A stretch of DNA of 18,040 nt. Source: Spirochaetales bacterium. Its GTDB lineage: Bacteria > Desulfobacterota_D > UBA1144. How positions within the stretch are numbered: position 1 is the first letter of the stretch; each line of letters starts with the position of its first letter. The notes under the pieces were generated by a model. It ran no database searches. It was not told the DNA's origin and saw nothing but the letters and a program-made list of their open reading frames with translations. Below are positions 6,969-17,767 of the stretch, piece by piece. The position numbers were made by a program, and so were the translations under genes. The stretch lies in the NCBI GenBank assembly GCA_002730475.1, contig PCAG01000005.1, forward strand, positions 1-18,040, given 5' to 3'.

Positions 6969-7861
6969 ATCTTAGTTTCTTTAATTGCATGAAATTCACC
7001 TGTCTAGTCTCACTTGTTTTAGTTGGTCTAAGTATTTATCAGATAAACAAAGAAGGATTAAGATATGGAATAGAATTTATGGGTGGGACGGAAGTTGTTT
7101 TAGATTTTAATGAAGATATCAAGATTGATACGATTAGAGATCTCTTTGCAGATTCTGGATTCTCAAATGTTTCAATACAGAATTATGGCAACGAAAAAGA
7201 TAATGAATTTTTAATTAGATTGCCCATCGATAAACAATCACAAGATGCAGATTTGGGTACATACAGAAACACATTAAAAAACCTCCTTGAGAACAATTTT
7301 TCTCCCGACAGATATTCGTTAAAAAGAATCGACTTTATAGGACCAAAGGTCGGTAAAGAATTAATTCAAAACGGAATATATTCCATAATCTTTGGGTCCG
7401 TGGCGATTTTAATTTATGTTTTCTTTAGATTTAGTTTTAGTTTTGCACTCGCAGCGGTTTCCGCATTGTTTCATGATTTTATTATCACAGCCATGCTTGT
7501 TACATTGCTAGATATCGAAATAACCCTTTCTACGATTGCTGCATTATTAACTGTAATAGGGTATTCGGTTAATGATACAATAGTTATATTCGATCGGGTT
7601 AGAGAGAACATGAAAATACTTAAATCATCTCTTAATGAAATAATTGATACGAGCATACTTCAGACTTTATCAAGAACAATTTTAACGGTACTGACTGTAC
7701 TAATCGTACTAGTGCCTCTCTATTTCTTTGGCGGAGTTGAAATAGAGAATTTTGCCCTTGTTATGATTATGGGAGTCATCATTGGTACCTATTCATCCAT
7801 CTTGTTTGCCCCATATGTTATGTATTTATTAAATAAAGGAAATATAAATAAAAATGTCTGA
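6965..7861 (+). CDS. secF: Protein translocase subunit SecF
   Basis: SecF, 298 residues, is the partner of SecD. It opens with a membrane helix (about 9-26) and the family motif GIEFMGGTEVVLDF (35-48), has a short periplasmic domain, then FIGPKVGKEL before five helices. The conserved helix motif VIGYSVNDTIVIFDRVREN contains Asp204, equivalent to the proton-relay Asp of SecDF proteins. SecD and SecF are separate chains here, as in most Gram-negatives. The gene starts within the secD stop (ATGA) and its end overlaps pheS by 8 bases, placing a tRNA synthetase gene directly in the export operon. Confidence 0.96.
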   Translation: MNLSFFNCMKFTCLVSLVLVGLSIYQINKEGLRYGIEFMGGTEVVLDFNEDIKIDTIRDLFADSGFSNVSIQNYGNEKDNEFLIRLPIDKQSQDADLGTYRNTLKNLLENNFSPDRYSLKRIDFIGPKVGKELIQNGIYSIIFGSVAILIYVFFRFSFSFALAAVSALFHDFIITAMLVTLLDIEITLSTIAALLTVIGYSVNDTIVIFDRVRENMKILKSSLNEIIDTSILQTLSRTILTVLTVLIVLVPLYFFGGVEIENFALVMIMGVIIGTYSSILFAPYVMYLLNKGNINKNV

Positions 7862-8843
7862 TAACTATTTAACAAGAATCAAAAAAGACTTAAAAAAAAT
7901 TTCATCTAAGAATGAGTTGATGAATATCAAATCCAAATATCTTGGAAAGAAGGGAGAAGTTACGCTTCTGACAAATTCATTGAAAGATTTATCTATTAAA
8001 GATAGAAAAACCGAAGGTGCAAAAATTAACAAAACAAAGAAACAGATTGAGTCCTTGTTAGAAGATAAGCTTGATGAGATACAAAATAAATTAATTAGCA
8101 ACAAACTTGATGAAGAAAGAATCGATGTCACGCTACCTTCAAGGGGGACATCGTTTGGTAGCGTACACCCTATTTCCCAAGTTTTACAAGAAGTAATTAA
8201 GATTTTTACAGATTTTGGATTCGAGATTACCGAAGGTCCAGAAATTGAAACGGATTACTACAATTTTGAATCTCTCAATATTCCCAAGGATCATCCCGCA
8301 AGAGATATGCAAGATACTTTTTATCTTGAAGATAATAAGCTACTAAGAACTCATACTTCGCCGATGCAAATTCGCATTATGGAGAATAACAAACCACCAA
8401 TTAAAATAATTTCACCTGGCAAAGTGTACAGATGTGACAGCGATGTTACACACACCCCCATGTTTCATCAAGTAGAAGGCTTATTGGTAGACGAATTGGT
8501 TACGTTTGGAAACTTGAAAGGTATTCTTATGGAATTTTGTTCAAGATTCTTCGGCAAAGACACCAAAATAAGATTTCGTCCTAGCTATTTTCCTTTTACT
8601 GAACCAAGTGCCGAATTAGATATTGAATGGATTGACAAAGCAGGGGACAAGACGTGGATGGAAGTACTTGGATGTGGAATGGTGAATCCAAAAGTTTTTG
8701 AATTTGTGGGCTATGATTCTAACGAACTTTCTGGCCTAGCTTTCGGTATGGGAATTGAAAGGCTGGCCATGATTAAGTTCGGCATAACTGACATTAGATA
8801 TTTTTACCAAAATGATTTAAAGTTTCTTAGTCAGTTTCAATAA
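7854..8843 (+). CDS. pheS: Phenylalanyl-tRNA synthetase alpha subunit
   Basis: PheS is the catalytic class II subunit of the alpha2-beta2 PheRS that charges tRNA-Phe. The 329-residue protein has the N-terminal coiled coil (about 5-90) that contacts tRNA, then LPSRGTSFGSVHPI (94-107), motif 1 region, motif 2 with ISPGKVYRCDSDVTHTPMFH (186-205), RFRPSYFPFTEPS (240-252), and motif 3 GLAFGMGIERLAM (294-306). Length and motifs are those of the bacterial enzyme. It begins inside the end of secF. The beta-subunit gene pheT, usually the next gene, is absent: dcd follows after 12 bases and gyrB after that. pheT must therefore lie elsewhere on the chromosome. Confidence 0.96.
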   Translation: MSDNYLTRIKKDLKKISSKNELMNIKSKYLGKKGEVTLLTNSLKDLSIKDRKTEGAKINKTKKQIESLLEDKLDEIQNKLISNKLDEERIDVTLPSRGTSFGSVHPISQVLQEVIKIFTDFGFEITEGPEIETDYYNFESLNIPKDHPARDMQDTFYLEDNKLLRTHTSPMQIRIMENNKPPIKIISPGKVYRCDSDVTHTPMFHQVEGLLVDELVTFGNLKGILMEFCSRFFGKDTKIRFRPSYFPFTEPSAELDIEWIDKAGDKTWMEVLGCGMVNPKVFEFVGYDSNELSGLAFGMGIERLAMIKFGITDIRYFYQNDLKFLSQFQ

Positions 8844-8855
8844 TCGGAGGAAAAT

Positions 8856-9416
8856 ATGAGCATAAGGCCGGACCATTGGATAAGAAAAATGGCTTTAGAA
8901 CACGGAATGATAGAGCCGTTTGTAGACAAACAAACAACAAAAGGAGCTATTTCGTACGGTGTTTCCGCATATGGCTACGATATAAGGGTTAGTGATGAAT
9001 TCAAAGTTTTTACTGATGTCTTTAATACTGTTGTAGACCCTAAAAACTTTGATGAAAAATCCTTTGTGACGATTGTTGGCAAAGAATGCATTATTCCACC
9101 AAATTCTTTTGCTCTTGCTAGAACGGTCGAATATTTTCGAATTCCAAGAAGCACGATTACTGTTTGTGTTGGGAAATCAACATATGCAAGATGTGGCATT
9201 ATCGTTAATGTAACTCCCTTTGAGCCAGAGTGGGAAGGTTATGTGACACTTGAAATTTCTAATACCACTCCTTTGCCTGCAAAAATTTATGCGAACGAAG
9301 GTATCGCTCAAGTCCTATTTTTTGAAAGTGATGAACCCTGTGAAATTTCATATGCCGACAAAAAAGGGAAGTATCAAAGTCAGACTGGCATCACTCTACC
9401 GAAGATGAAAGATTAG
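8856..9416 (+). CDS. dcd: dCTP deaminase
   Basis: Dcd deaminates dCTP to dUTP, the source of dUMP for thymidylate synthesis in many Gram-negatives. The protein (186 residues) has the usual length. The conserved active-site stretch [10 protein letters not shown] (106-115) holds Ser108 and Arg112, corresponding to Ser111/Arg115 of E. coli, and TLEISNTTP (131-139) holds Glu133, the general base. EGIAQVLFF (148-156) and the C-terminal [13 protein letters not shown] close the trimer fold. The start follows a strong Shine-Dalgarno GGAGGA (8846-8851) 4 bases before the ATG. It is the last gene of the dapB operon; gyrB comes 44 bases later with its own likely promoter. No dUTPase gene is in the window. 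Confidence 0.95.
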   Translation: MSIRPDHWIRKMALEHGMIEPFVDKQTTKGAISYGVSAYGYDIRVSDEFKVFTDVFNTVVDPKNFDEKSFVTIVGKECIIPPNSFALARTVEYFRIPRSTITVCVGKSTYARCGIIVNVTPFEPEWEGYVTLEISNTTPLPAKIYANEGIAQVLFFESDEPCEISYADKKGKYQSQTGITLPKMKD

Positions 9417-9427
9417 CTCTTTAATAA

Positions 9428-12162
<2,735 letters not shown>

Positions 12163-12168
12163 AGGATA

Positions 12169-12174
12169 ATTATA
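12169..12174 (-). promoter_or_regulatory. Possible -10 box just upstream of tatA/B
   Basis: A perfect TATAAT on the minus strand ends 6 bases before the tatA/B start codon, so transcription from it would start at about the ATG itself. I see no -35 box at the right distance, and chance occurrence in A+T-rich DNA is likely enough that this stays tentative. Confidence 0.25.
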
Positions 12175-12185
12175 TAGTAAATATT

Positions 12186-13391
12186 CTATTTTATAGGTTT
12201 TTTAACAAATAATGTCATGGACGCGCCAATTAAACATACAATCATGGAAAAGTATAATCCATATGAATAGGTATGAAATTGGTCTACAAGGAAGCCTGCT
12301 AAAGGAGGTCCAATTATGGCAGAAATTGAAAAACTTGTTCCAAACACACCAAAAATTTGCCCGGCATTGGTTGTTCCAAAAAAATCCTTGAGTTTACTTG
12401 GGAAGATAGGAATCCAACCACCATAGCAAAAACCGAATATGATTCCGAATATAATGTACGATAAAATATCATTAGCATTGGTTATTATTAAAATTGACAG
12501 ACCCTGACCGAGAAAAACTACAAAAAGAATCTTGTTTCTGTGAGTGAATTCAGCTAAATATCCTGTCACCAACCTACCACATAAACTACCAACGGCAATT
12601 GCTGCCGGTGCTGCTGAAGCAGCTAACAGACCAAGATTTTTGCTTAAAGCATAATCAAATTGTAGTGTTATGATGATTAGAAAAGCTAACATTCCAAAAA
12701 TCATTAACGAATAAAGAATAAAAAAGGGAACTGTTTTTACTGCCTCCATTGTTGACCAAACTTGTAATTCCTCTTCTTTTTTTATGGGATTTAATCCACC
12801 GTAGGGTTCTAAGCCCATTTCCTTAGGGCTCCCTTTCATTAGAAATGCTGCGAATGAGAAAATAAATGCAATTATTGCCAAAGATATTAGGGTTAATTCT
12901 AAAGAGGTATTTTTTAATATGAATGCCGATAAAGGATTAATGATTAATCCACTAATTGGAACTCCAGCTGTAATAATGCCGACAACGAAGTCTCTCCTTT
13001 TGTTAAACCATCTTTGAGCTATAGCTACTGCTGGAATATAAAAAGCTCCATCACCAATCCCAGGCAATATGCCATAATTGATAAATAGACCAATTTTGGT
13101 TTCGGAATATGCTGTTAAGAAAAGACCTAGGGCGGTTATGACCCCACCTAAAAAGATAATTTTTTCAGGCTTGTGTTTATCAATCAATCTTCCAAAAACG
13201 ACCATTGAAAAAGCAAATACGAGACATCGAATTGCGAAGATTGAGTTAACCAATGCTTTTGTTAAATCAAATTTTGATTGTATCGACGGTAAAAGCATTC
13301 CAAAAGAATAGAGAAGTAGTCCATCAAGGAAAACCAACATGACCCCAGCAAAAACTACTACCCAACCATAGAATATTTTGTTTTTATTCAC
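12186..13391 (-). CDS. MFS transporter, monocarboxylate/oxalate-formate antiporter type
   Basis: A 401-residue carrier with about 12 membrane helices. It opens with FYGWVVVFAGV (7-17), then the helix-4 signature GIGDGAFYIP (111-120), RWFNKRRDFVVGI (127-139) and GVPISGLIINP, which mark the monocarboxylate porter / OFA branch of the MFS. The loop after helix 6 has GSPKEMGLEPYGG (187-199), a segment I know from related bacterial carriers. The substrate is probably a small carboxylate, but this is an inference from the subfamily. The start is GTG (13391-13389), preceded by AAGAAG about 9 bases upstream; the next in-frame ATG would remove the first helix. It sits 21 bases after hisS and 23 before tatA/B, so it is likely co-transcribed with both. 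Confidence 0.87.
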   Translation of the reverse strand: MNKNKIFYGWVVVFAGVMLVFLDGLLLYSFGMLLPSIQSKFDLTKALVNSIFAIRCLVFAFSMVVFGRLIDKHKPEKIIFLGGVITALGLFLTAYSETKIGLFINYGILPGIGDGAFYIPAVAIAQRWFNKRRDFVVGIITAGVPISGLIINPLSAFILKNTSLELTLISLAIIAFIFSFAAFLMKGSPKEMGLEPYGGLNPIKKEEELQVWSTMEAVKTVPFFILYSLMIFGMLAFLIIITLQFDYALSKNLGLLAASAAPAAIAVGSLCGRLVTGYLAEFTHRNKILFVVFLGQGLSILIITNANDILSYIIFGIIFGFCYGGWIPIFPSKLKDFFGTTNAGQIFGVFGTSFSISAIIGPPLAGFLVDQFHTYSYGLYFSMIVCLIGASMTLFVKKPIK

Positions 13392-13412
13392 AACTATATC
13401 TTCTTAACCTAT

Positions 13413-14708
13413 TTAATTAGCAGTGTCCTTTAAGAATTTTTCTAGTTCTGTCTCAGAATTGATTACTTTTTCTTCGCCGCTCGACATATTTTTTATTCTA
13501 ACCAAAGATTTGTTAAATTCGTCTTCTCCAATTATGACAACTCTTTTACTAGATATCTTATTTGCTGTTTTCATCTGTTTTGTAAAGCTCTTTGCCTCAT
13601 ATTCAATCTCGACTTTAAAATTATTATTTCTCAACTTATTCGCAATTTTGAACGAATAATCTTTAAATTGAGAGTCTTGGTATGCGACATAAAAGTCTAC
13701 CGTTTCTATTCGATTATCGTTAGGTTGTTGTTGGTTGAGAAGAAGAGCTATTCTCTCTATTCCTGCAGCGAATCCTATGCAGTCAGTTTTAGGACCACCT
13801 AATTTGTGAACCAGGGTATCATATCGCCCTCCTGCTAGTATTGCATTGTGAGCCCCCAAGTCTTTAGATGTTACTTCAAACACTAAATCATTGTAGTAGT
13901 CTATGCCCCTAATTAATTGATTGTTGACCACATAATCAAATTCCAAATCATCAAGAATTTTTTTTAGTTTCTCGAATCTTTCCAATGGTTCGACTCCGAT
14001 AAAATCTATTGTGTTGGGGATGTTGTCAAACTTATATTTATGGATGGCCTTATCTAAAAATCTTAAAGGATTTTTGTTAAGAATTTCCAAATCATCCTTG
14101 TCTATCGAATTTATATGTTTTTCTGCGCAACTTAAAACAGCCGAAGAGATTTTTTTTAGCGATTCACTATCCCCAATTGAATTAATCTGGAATATGTAAC
14201 CCTTGATCCCTATACGATCCAAAAGAGTTTTTGCTAAATGCAAAATTTCTACTTCATGATACAGCTCTTTTGAGCCTAGCAGCTCAATTCCTATCTGGTG
14301 GAACATTCTATAACGACCTTTTTGAGACCTTTCGTATCTAAACATTGGGCCCAAGTAAAAGAGCTTGTTGATTTTTTTTATTTTGTAGAGCGAATTTTCA
14401 ATAAAACTTCTGACCGTTGGCGCGGTCCCCTCGGGTCTCAGGCAATAAGAATCATTGATCCCCTTTTTTACTTCAGAAAGATCCTTCTTTGATACAAATT
14501 CATACATCTCTTTAGAAACGTCGGTATCTGAACCTATTCCTGTTTTGAATGTAGAATCGTATTCCATAACCGGTGTTATTATTTCGGAAAAATTGTATAT
14601 GGACATAGTTTGTCTTAAATTATCTAGAATTGAATTCCAGTAATATGACGTATCTGACCCGGCAGAACCGTACGGAAGAATATCCCTAAAACCTTTTATC
14701 GCTCTCAT
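13413..14708 (-). CDS. hisS: Histidyl-tRNA synthetase
   Basis: HisRS, a class II synthetase, charges tRNA-His. The protein is 431 residues, a normal bacterial length. Seen in order: AIKGFRDILP (3-12), RPEGTAPTVR (91-100), motif 2 PMFRYERSQKGRYRMFHQIG (121-140), the HisA motif RGIDYYND (267-274) with Arg267 as the likely catalytic arginine, AGGRYD (292-297), motif 3 GFAAGIERI (312-320), and the anticodon-binding domain from about 335. It is the first gene of a minus-strand unit with the MFS carrier and tatA/B. The ATG has no Shine-Dalgarno; the 64-base gap upstream is shared with the divergent glycosyltransferase gene. Confidence 0.96.
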   Translation of the reverse strand: MRAIKGFRDILPYGSAGSDTSYYWNSILDNLRQTMSIYNFSEIITPVMEYDSTFKTGIGSDTDVSKEMYEFVSKKDLSEVKKGINDSYCLRPEGTAPTVRSFIENSLYKIKKINKLFYLGPMFRYERSQKGRYRMFHQIGIELLGSKELYHEVEILHLAKTLLDRIGIKGYIFQINSIGDSESLKKISSAVLSCAEKHINSIDKDDLEILNKNPLRFLDKAIHKYKFDNIPNTIDFIGVEPLERFEKLKKILDDLEFDYVVNNQLIRGIDYYNDLVFEVTSKDLGAHNAILAGGRYDTLVHKLGGPKTDCIGFAAGIERIALLLNQQQPNDNRIETVDFYVAYQDSQFKDYSFKIANKLRNNNFKVEIEYEAKSFTKQMKTANKISSKRVVIIGEDEFNKSLVRIKNMSSGEEKVINSETELEKFLKDTAN

Positions 14709-14723
14709 TTAATCCAATACCAA

Positions 14724-14752
14724 ATCTTAATTAAATATTGTTTATTAATCAA
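14724..14752 (-). promoter_or_regulatory. Predicted hisS promoter
   Basis: On the minus strand TTGATT (14752-14747), a 17-base spacer and TAAGAT (14729-14724) form a moderate sigma-70 match. The start of transcription would be near 14717, about 9 bases before the hisS ATG. The -35 box lies in one copy of an 8-base tandem repeat and overlaps the predicted promoter for the divergent gene. Confidence 0.35.
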
Positions 14753-14766
14753 TTAATCAATAATAT
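14738..14766 (+). promoter_or_regulatory. Predicted promoter of the glycosyltransferase-DUF3943 unit
   Basis: TTGTTT (14738-14743), a 17-base spacer and TAATAT (14761-14766) give a weak-to-moderate promoter whose start would fall at about 14773, exactly the GTG start codon. A second -10-like TATACT at 14766-14771 would start transcription inside the gene. The boxes interleave with the hisS promoter, so the two may exclude each other. Confidence 0.3.
14745..14760 (+). repeat. Perfect tandem direct repeat of 8 bases (2 x TTAATCAA)
   Basis: TTAATCAA occurs twice in tandem without mismatch in the 64-base gap between hisS and the divergent glycosyltransferase gene. It covers the predicted -35 region of hisS and the spacer of the opposite promoter. 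It could be an operator with two helically offset half-sites, but in A+T-rich DNA a chance origin is also possible. Confidence 0.5.
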
Positions 14767-14772
14767 ATACTA

Positions 14773-15900
14773 GTGCAAATATATTACATAGGAAGCCCAG
14801 AGATTTTTGGTGAAGGTGCAAGTGGTATACATGTTGCACGAATGTGCGAGGCCTTCTCGGATATAGGACACGATGTTACACTCAGGATACCCATCTCTTC
14901 GAGAGATGAAGATAGATTTTTTTCTTTTTATGGAGTCAAAAAATCGTTCAAAATCGAGCCCTCTATAGGTTTCAAGAGAGGACCAGTAAGACATTTCTTT
15001 CATGGCATAAATTCTTTTATAAGAACCGTTTTGCTTAATGAGTATGATTTTATTGTTACGAGAAATATTACATTTGCTTTTGCTGCATCATTTATAAAGA
15101 AGAATATTATAGTCGACATACATCATCCACCAATTAATTATTTTTCCACATTGGCTATAAAAAGATTTTTAAAGTCTGATAATATTTGTAAAATAGTCTG
15201 CAATTCTCATGGCACAAAAGATATCCTAGAAAAGAGTTTCTTTTCTTCACGAAAAATGCAAGTACTGCATAACGGTGTCAATTTAAAAGACTTTGTGCCA
15301 AACCAGAGCGTCAATACCCTAAAGAATCGATTAGCGATTCCCCATGAATCAAAAGTCGTATCTTACATAGGAAATACTTATAAGGGTAGGGGTATCGAGA
15401 AGATGATTGATCTCTCAAAGGCTCACAAGGACCTGTATTTTTTGATAGTCGGTGGGGAGAAGCAAGACAACGAACAATACATGAAATTAATCGACAAGGA
15501 ACAACGCAATATATTCTTTACAAACCATATCCCGCACGTTGATATTCCCAACTATCTTCTAGTCTCCGATATTTTACTTATTCCTTATGAGAAAGAATTT
15601 ACTATAAAAGGTGATAAGATTGCTACTGATTATTCGTCCCCAATCAAGCTTTTTGAATATTTATCATCTGGAAAACCTATCGTTGCTTCAAGCTTGCCAC
15701 CATTTTCGACGATATTAAGACACGGTCATGATGCCTTGCTTGTGAATCCGGATTCCTACGAAGATTTAAATGAATCACTAATAACGTTGTTGAAAGATGA
15801 TAAATTGATATCACGACTTTCTGAAAACTCTCTTAAGCTTTCAAAAAACTTTAGCTGGGAAAAAAGGGCGTCCATGATGTTGGCTGATTTGCAGGTGTAA
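14773..15900 (+). CDS. Glycosyltransferase, GT-B fold, GT4-like
   Basis: A 375-residue glycosyltransferase that probably transfers a sugar from a nucleotide-sugar donor to a cell-envelope glycan; donor and acceptor are unknown. The N-terminal Rossmann domain begins with MQIYYIGSPEIFGEGASGIH (1-20), a glycine-rich acceptor-side loop, then HVARMCEAFSDIGHDV. LHNGVN (165-170) marks the end of the N-domain, SYIGNTYKGRGIEKMI (197-212) opens the C-domain, and YSSPIKLFEYLSSGKPIVAS (287-306) is the donor-binding segment with Glu295. There is no membrane helix, so it likely works in the cytoplasm. The start is GTG with no Shine-Dalgarno; the next Met (24) would destroy the first beta strand. The DUF3943 gene follows after 2 bases. 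Confidence 0.88.
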   Translation: MQIYYIGSPEIFGEGASGIHVARMCEAFSDIGHDVTLRIPISSRDEDRFFSFYGVKKSFKIEPSIGFKRGPVRHFFHGINSFIRTVLLNEYDFIVTRNITFAFAASFIKKNIIVDIHHPPINYFSTLAIKRFLKSDNICKIVCNSHGTKDILEKSFFSSRKMQVLHNGVNLKDFVPNQSVNTLKNRLAIPHESKVVSYIGNTYKGRGIEKMIDLSKAHKDLYFLIVGGEKQDNEQYMKLIDKEQRNIFFTNHIPHVDIPNYLLVSDILLIPYEKEFTIKGDKIATDYSSPIKLFEYLSSGKPIVASSLPPFSTILRHGHDALLVNPDSYEDLNESLITLLKDDKLISRLSENSLKLSKNFSWEKRASMMLADLQV

Positions 15901-15902
15901 GC

Positions 15903-17417
15903 ATGAGGATTGTCCTTATCTTTTTTGCTTTTTTCTCAATGAGTTTGTCCATATTATCGGAAGATTACGTCGAGGAAGAGAAGAAGAGCTCCAAAGAACC
16001 CGAAGAAACCATAGAAGAAGTATCTAGTGCAATAACAGAAACTTTTGCTTCTAATGATACAGTTGCGGAAGAAGAAGTAGAAAAACCTCAAGGAGAGACA
16101 GATAGAATAGAACGTAATTTCGTAGAAGACTCTCTCAATATTCACTACTATATGTGGATAGGTAGGATTTTATATGTCAGAAATAAGGATAGTAAAATTT
16201 TTGACACCAGTCCAAAAAAATGGAGTAAAAATATAACTAATCCAGAATGGAACGATGGGGACAGTTTTGTCACGAACTACATATACCATCCATATTTCGG
16301 TGCTCTATATTATCAAATATATAAAGATTTAGGATACGAAGACAACCAGGCTTATATGGGCTCTGTGCTTCAGAGCACATTGTGGGAGTTTGCAATTGAA
16401 GGTACGGTAGAAAAGCCATCGCTTCTGGATACAGTTGTAACACCTGGATTTGGTATCCCACTAGGAATATATTTCGAAAAACTAAATACCGAACTTGAGA
16501 CCTCACCTTATCTATTCAAGAGAGCGTTGTCCTATATAATAAATCCAGCCAAAATTTTTCTCTCGGAAGGGGATGTAGGTTTTGTGAACCCGGTCTCTGG
16601 ATCCTTTATGGTGCACAAGCCTTTTAAATATTCCGACCACGAGCGAGAAACCGAAACAAATTATTCTTTTTTAGGTAACAACCCATTGCCTAATAATTCG
16701 TTTCGACTGAGGAGTTATTTCTTTGACATAAAACAATACAAAGGTGGAGGCTCGGATATCTTTTATTTTGTAGATACTGAATTTGCTAATTCATCTAACG
16801 ATTTTAGTCTATTTTTATCTTTTCCTTGGGCGGGCGCTTATGATGGAAATGATAAAAATTACGAAGTAGTTGATAATGGATTCGAAGTAGGCAATTTTCA
16901 AGTAGGAGCTAAAAAAGTTCTTCATGCTAGTTCCTCTGTTGATTTATCGAGTACTTTAAGTTTAAGCCTTCCAACCTCTACTCTTTGGGATGATTCGAAG
17001 AATAGATTAGAAAAATTACAATCTAATTCTGTTTTTTTGAAAGATACCCTCCATGATTCTACGATTATTGCACCGGAAGTTTTTCTGATTAGCAAGTATA
17101 TTCAGGTGGGTTTTGGTACAGAATTCTTCTTTAATGCTGATGATTATAGCGGTGAAAGAGAAGAAATCTTTTTTGTTTACGATGTAGATATTAGTTTATT
17201 TAGCTCCAAAGACGATAATTATGTTCTGTTTTATGAATTTAAGGCTATCAATCAATTTACCGAACGGAATAAAGATTTAGATACTATATCGGCGGTAACT
17301 TTTCGATCAAGAAAGGAGCTTGAATTTGGAATTAGCTTTCTGCTTCCTATGTCTGGTCAAATTCAAGAATATATGCATAATGGGATAGCGGTTGATTTGA
17401 CTTTTCCTCTCTATTGA
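15903..17417 (+). CDS. DUF3943-domain outer-membrane beta-barrel protein, function unknown
   Basis: A 504-residue exported protein. Residues 1-19 form a signal peptide (MRIVLIFFAFFSMSLSILS), followed by a very acidic, Glu-rich linker (20-72). The block YMWIGRILYVRNK, NDGDSFVTNYIYHPYFGALY (117-136), QSTLWEFAIEG (157-167) and KPSLLDTVVTPGFGIPLG (171-188) matches my recall of DUF3943, where the 'DGD...N...HP' and 'E...PS..D...TP' motifs are conserved. The rest alternates hydrophobic and polar residues, with turns, and ends FPLY, the terminal aromatic typical of Bam-assembled barrels. The DUF has no known activity. The gene starts 2 bases after the glycosyltransferase with AGGTG as ribosome site, so the two are surely co-expressed; a link to surface glycan handling is only an inference. 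Confidence 0.85.
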   Translation: MRIVLIFFAFFSMSLSILSEDYVEEEKKSSKEPEETIEEVSSAITETFASNDTVAEEEVEKPQGETDRIERNFVEDSLNIHYYMWIGRILYVRNKDSKIFDTSPKKWSKNITNPEWNDGDSFVTNYIYHPYFGALYYQIYKDLGYEDNQAYMGSVLQSTLWEFAIEGTVEKPSLLDTVVTPGFGIPLGIYFEKLNTELETSPYLFKRALSYIINPAKIFLSEGDVGFVNPVSGSFMVHKPFKYSDHERETETNYSFLGNNPLPNNSFRLRSYFFDIKQYKGGGSDIFYFVDTEFANSSNDFSLFLSFPWAGAYDGNDKNYEVVDNGFEVGNFQVGAKKVLHASSSVDLSSTLSLSLPTSTLWDDSKNRLEKLQSNSVFLKDTLHDSTIIAPEVFLISKYIQVGFGTEFFFNADDYSGEREEIFFVYDVDISLFSSKDDNYVLFYEFKAINQFTERNKDLDTISAVTFRSRKELEFGISFLLPMSGQIQEYMHNGIAVDLTFPLY

Positions 17418-17418
17418 T

Positions 17419-17430
17419 AACAAATTTGTT
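17419..17430. other. 12-base perfect palindrome between convergent genes
   Basis: AACAAATTTGTT reads the same on both strands and lies just after the DUF3943 stop. It has no loop and no flanking T-run that would suggest an intrinsic terminator, so it is a weak candidate for a protein-binding site or simply chance. The rest of the 59-base convergent gap (17418-17476) shows no clear hairpin. Confidence 0.3.
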
Positions 17431-17476
17431 TGACTCAAAAACACCTGCTTAGTCCCTTGTATGTTTGGAAATTGAA

Positions 17477-17767
17477 CTATGTCGAAGACAATATGCCTGC
17501 AAGCTCATCAATTGGCATCGCTGCTAAAGTTACTAGCTGTATAGTCCCTCTAGCCCCCAGTTCGATTGACACTTTTGATATTGTCTCATTATCTGGAGCC
17601 TCTAAAATATTCACGAAATCGTACTCTCCTAATACCGCATATTGTTCTAAAACTTTTGCCCCCATCTTTTCTATTTCATCGTTTACCTCTTTTATTCTTT
17701 CCGGGCGCATCTTTACTGTTTTTCTTCCTTCGTCTGTCAGCGTGCTTAGCATAATATATGTAGGCAT
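17477..17767 (-). CDS. GYD-domain protein
   Basis: A 96-residue standalone protein. It begins MPTYIMLSTLTDEGRKTVK, has the GEYD signature (47-50) that names the GYD domain family, and continues with FVNILEAPDNETISKVSIEL and GTIQLVTLAAMP. The beta-alpha-beta order predicts a small ferredoxin-like (dimeric alpha-beta barrel) fold. Members are common in deltaproteobacteria, archaea and soil or marine bacteria, and I know of no established function. It resembles, but is not, the ligand-binding domain of Lrp/AsnC regulators. The ATG directly abuts the stop codon of the thioredoxin gene (TAAATG), with GGAGG in the end of that gene, so the two are translationally coupled. Confidence 0.82.
   Translation of the reverse strand: MPTYIMLSTLTDEGRKTVKMRPERIKEVNDEIEKMGAKVLEQYAVLGEYDFVNILEAPDNETISKVSIELGARGTIQLVTLAAMPIDELAGILSST

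Noticed and set aside
17418..17476. Intrinsic terminator between the DUF3943 and GYD genes
   Set aside because: The AACAAATTTGTT palindrome is A+T-only at its core, has no loop, and has no following T-run.
17477..17767. Standalone Lrp/AsnC ligand-binding domain
   Set aside because: The fold and length are similar, but the GEYD signature and the MPTYIML start fit the GYD family better.
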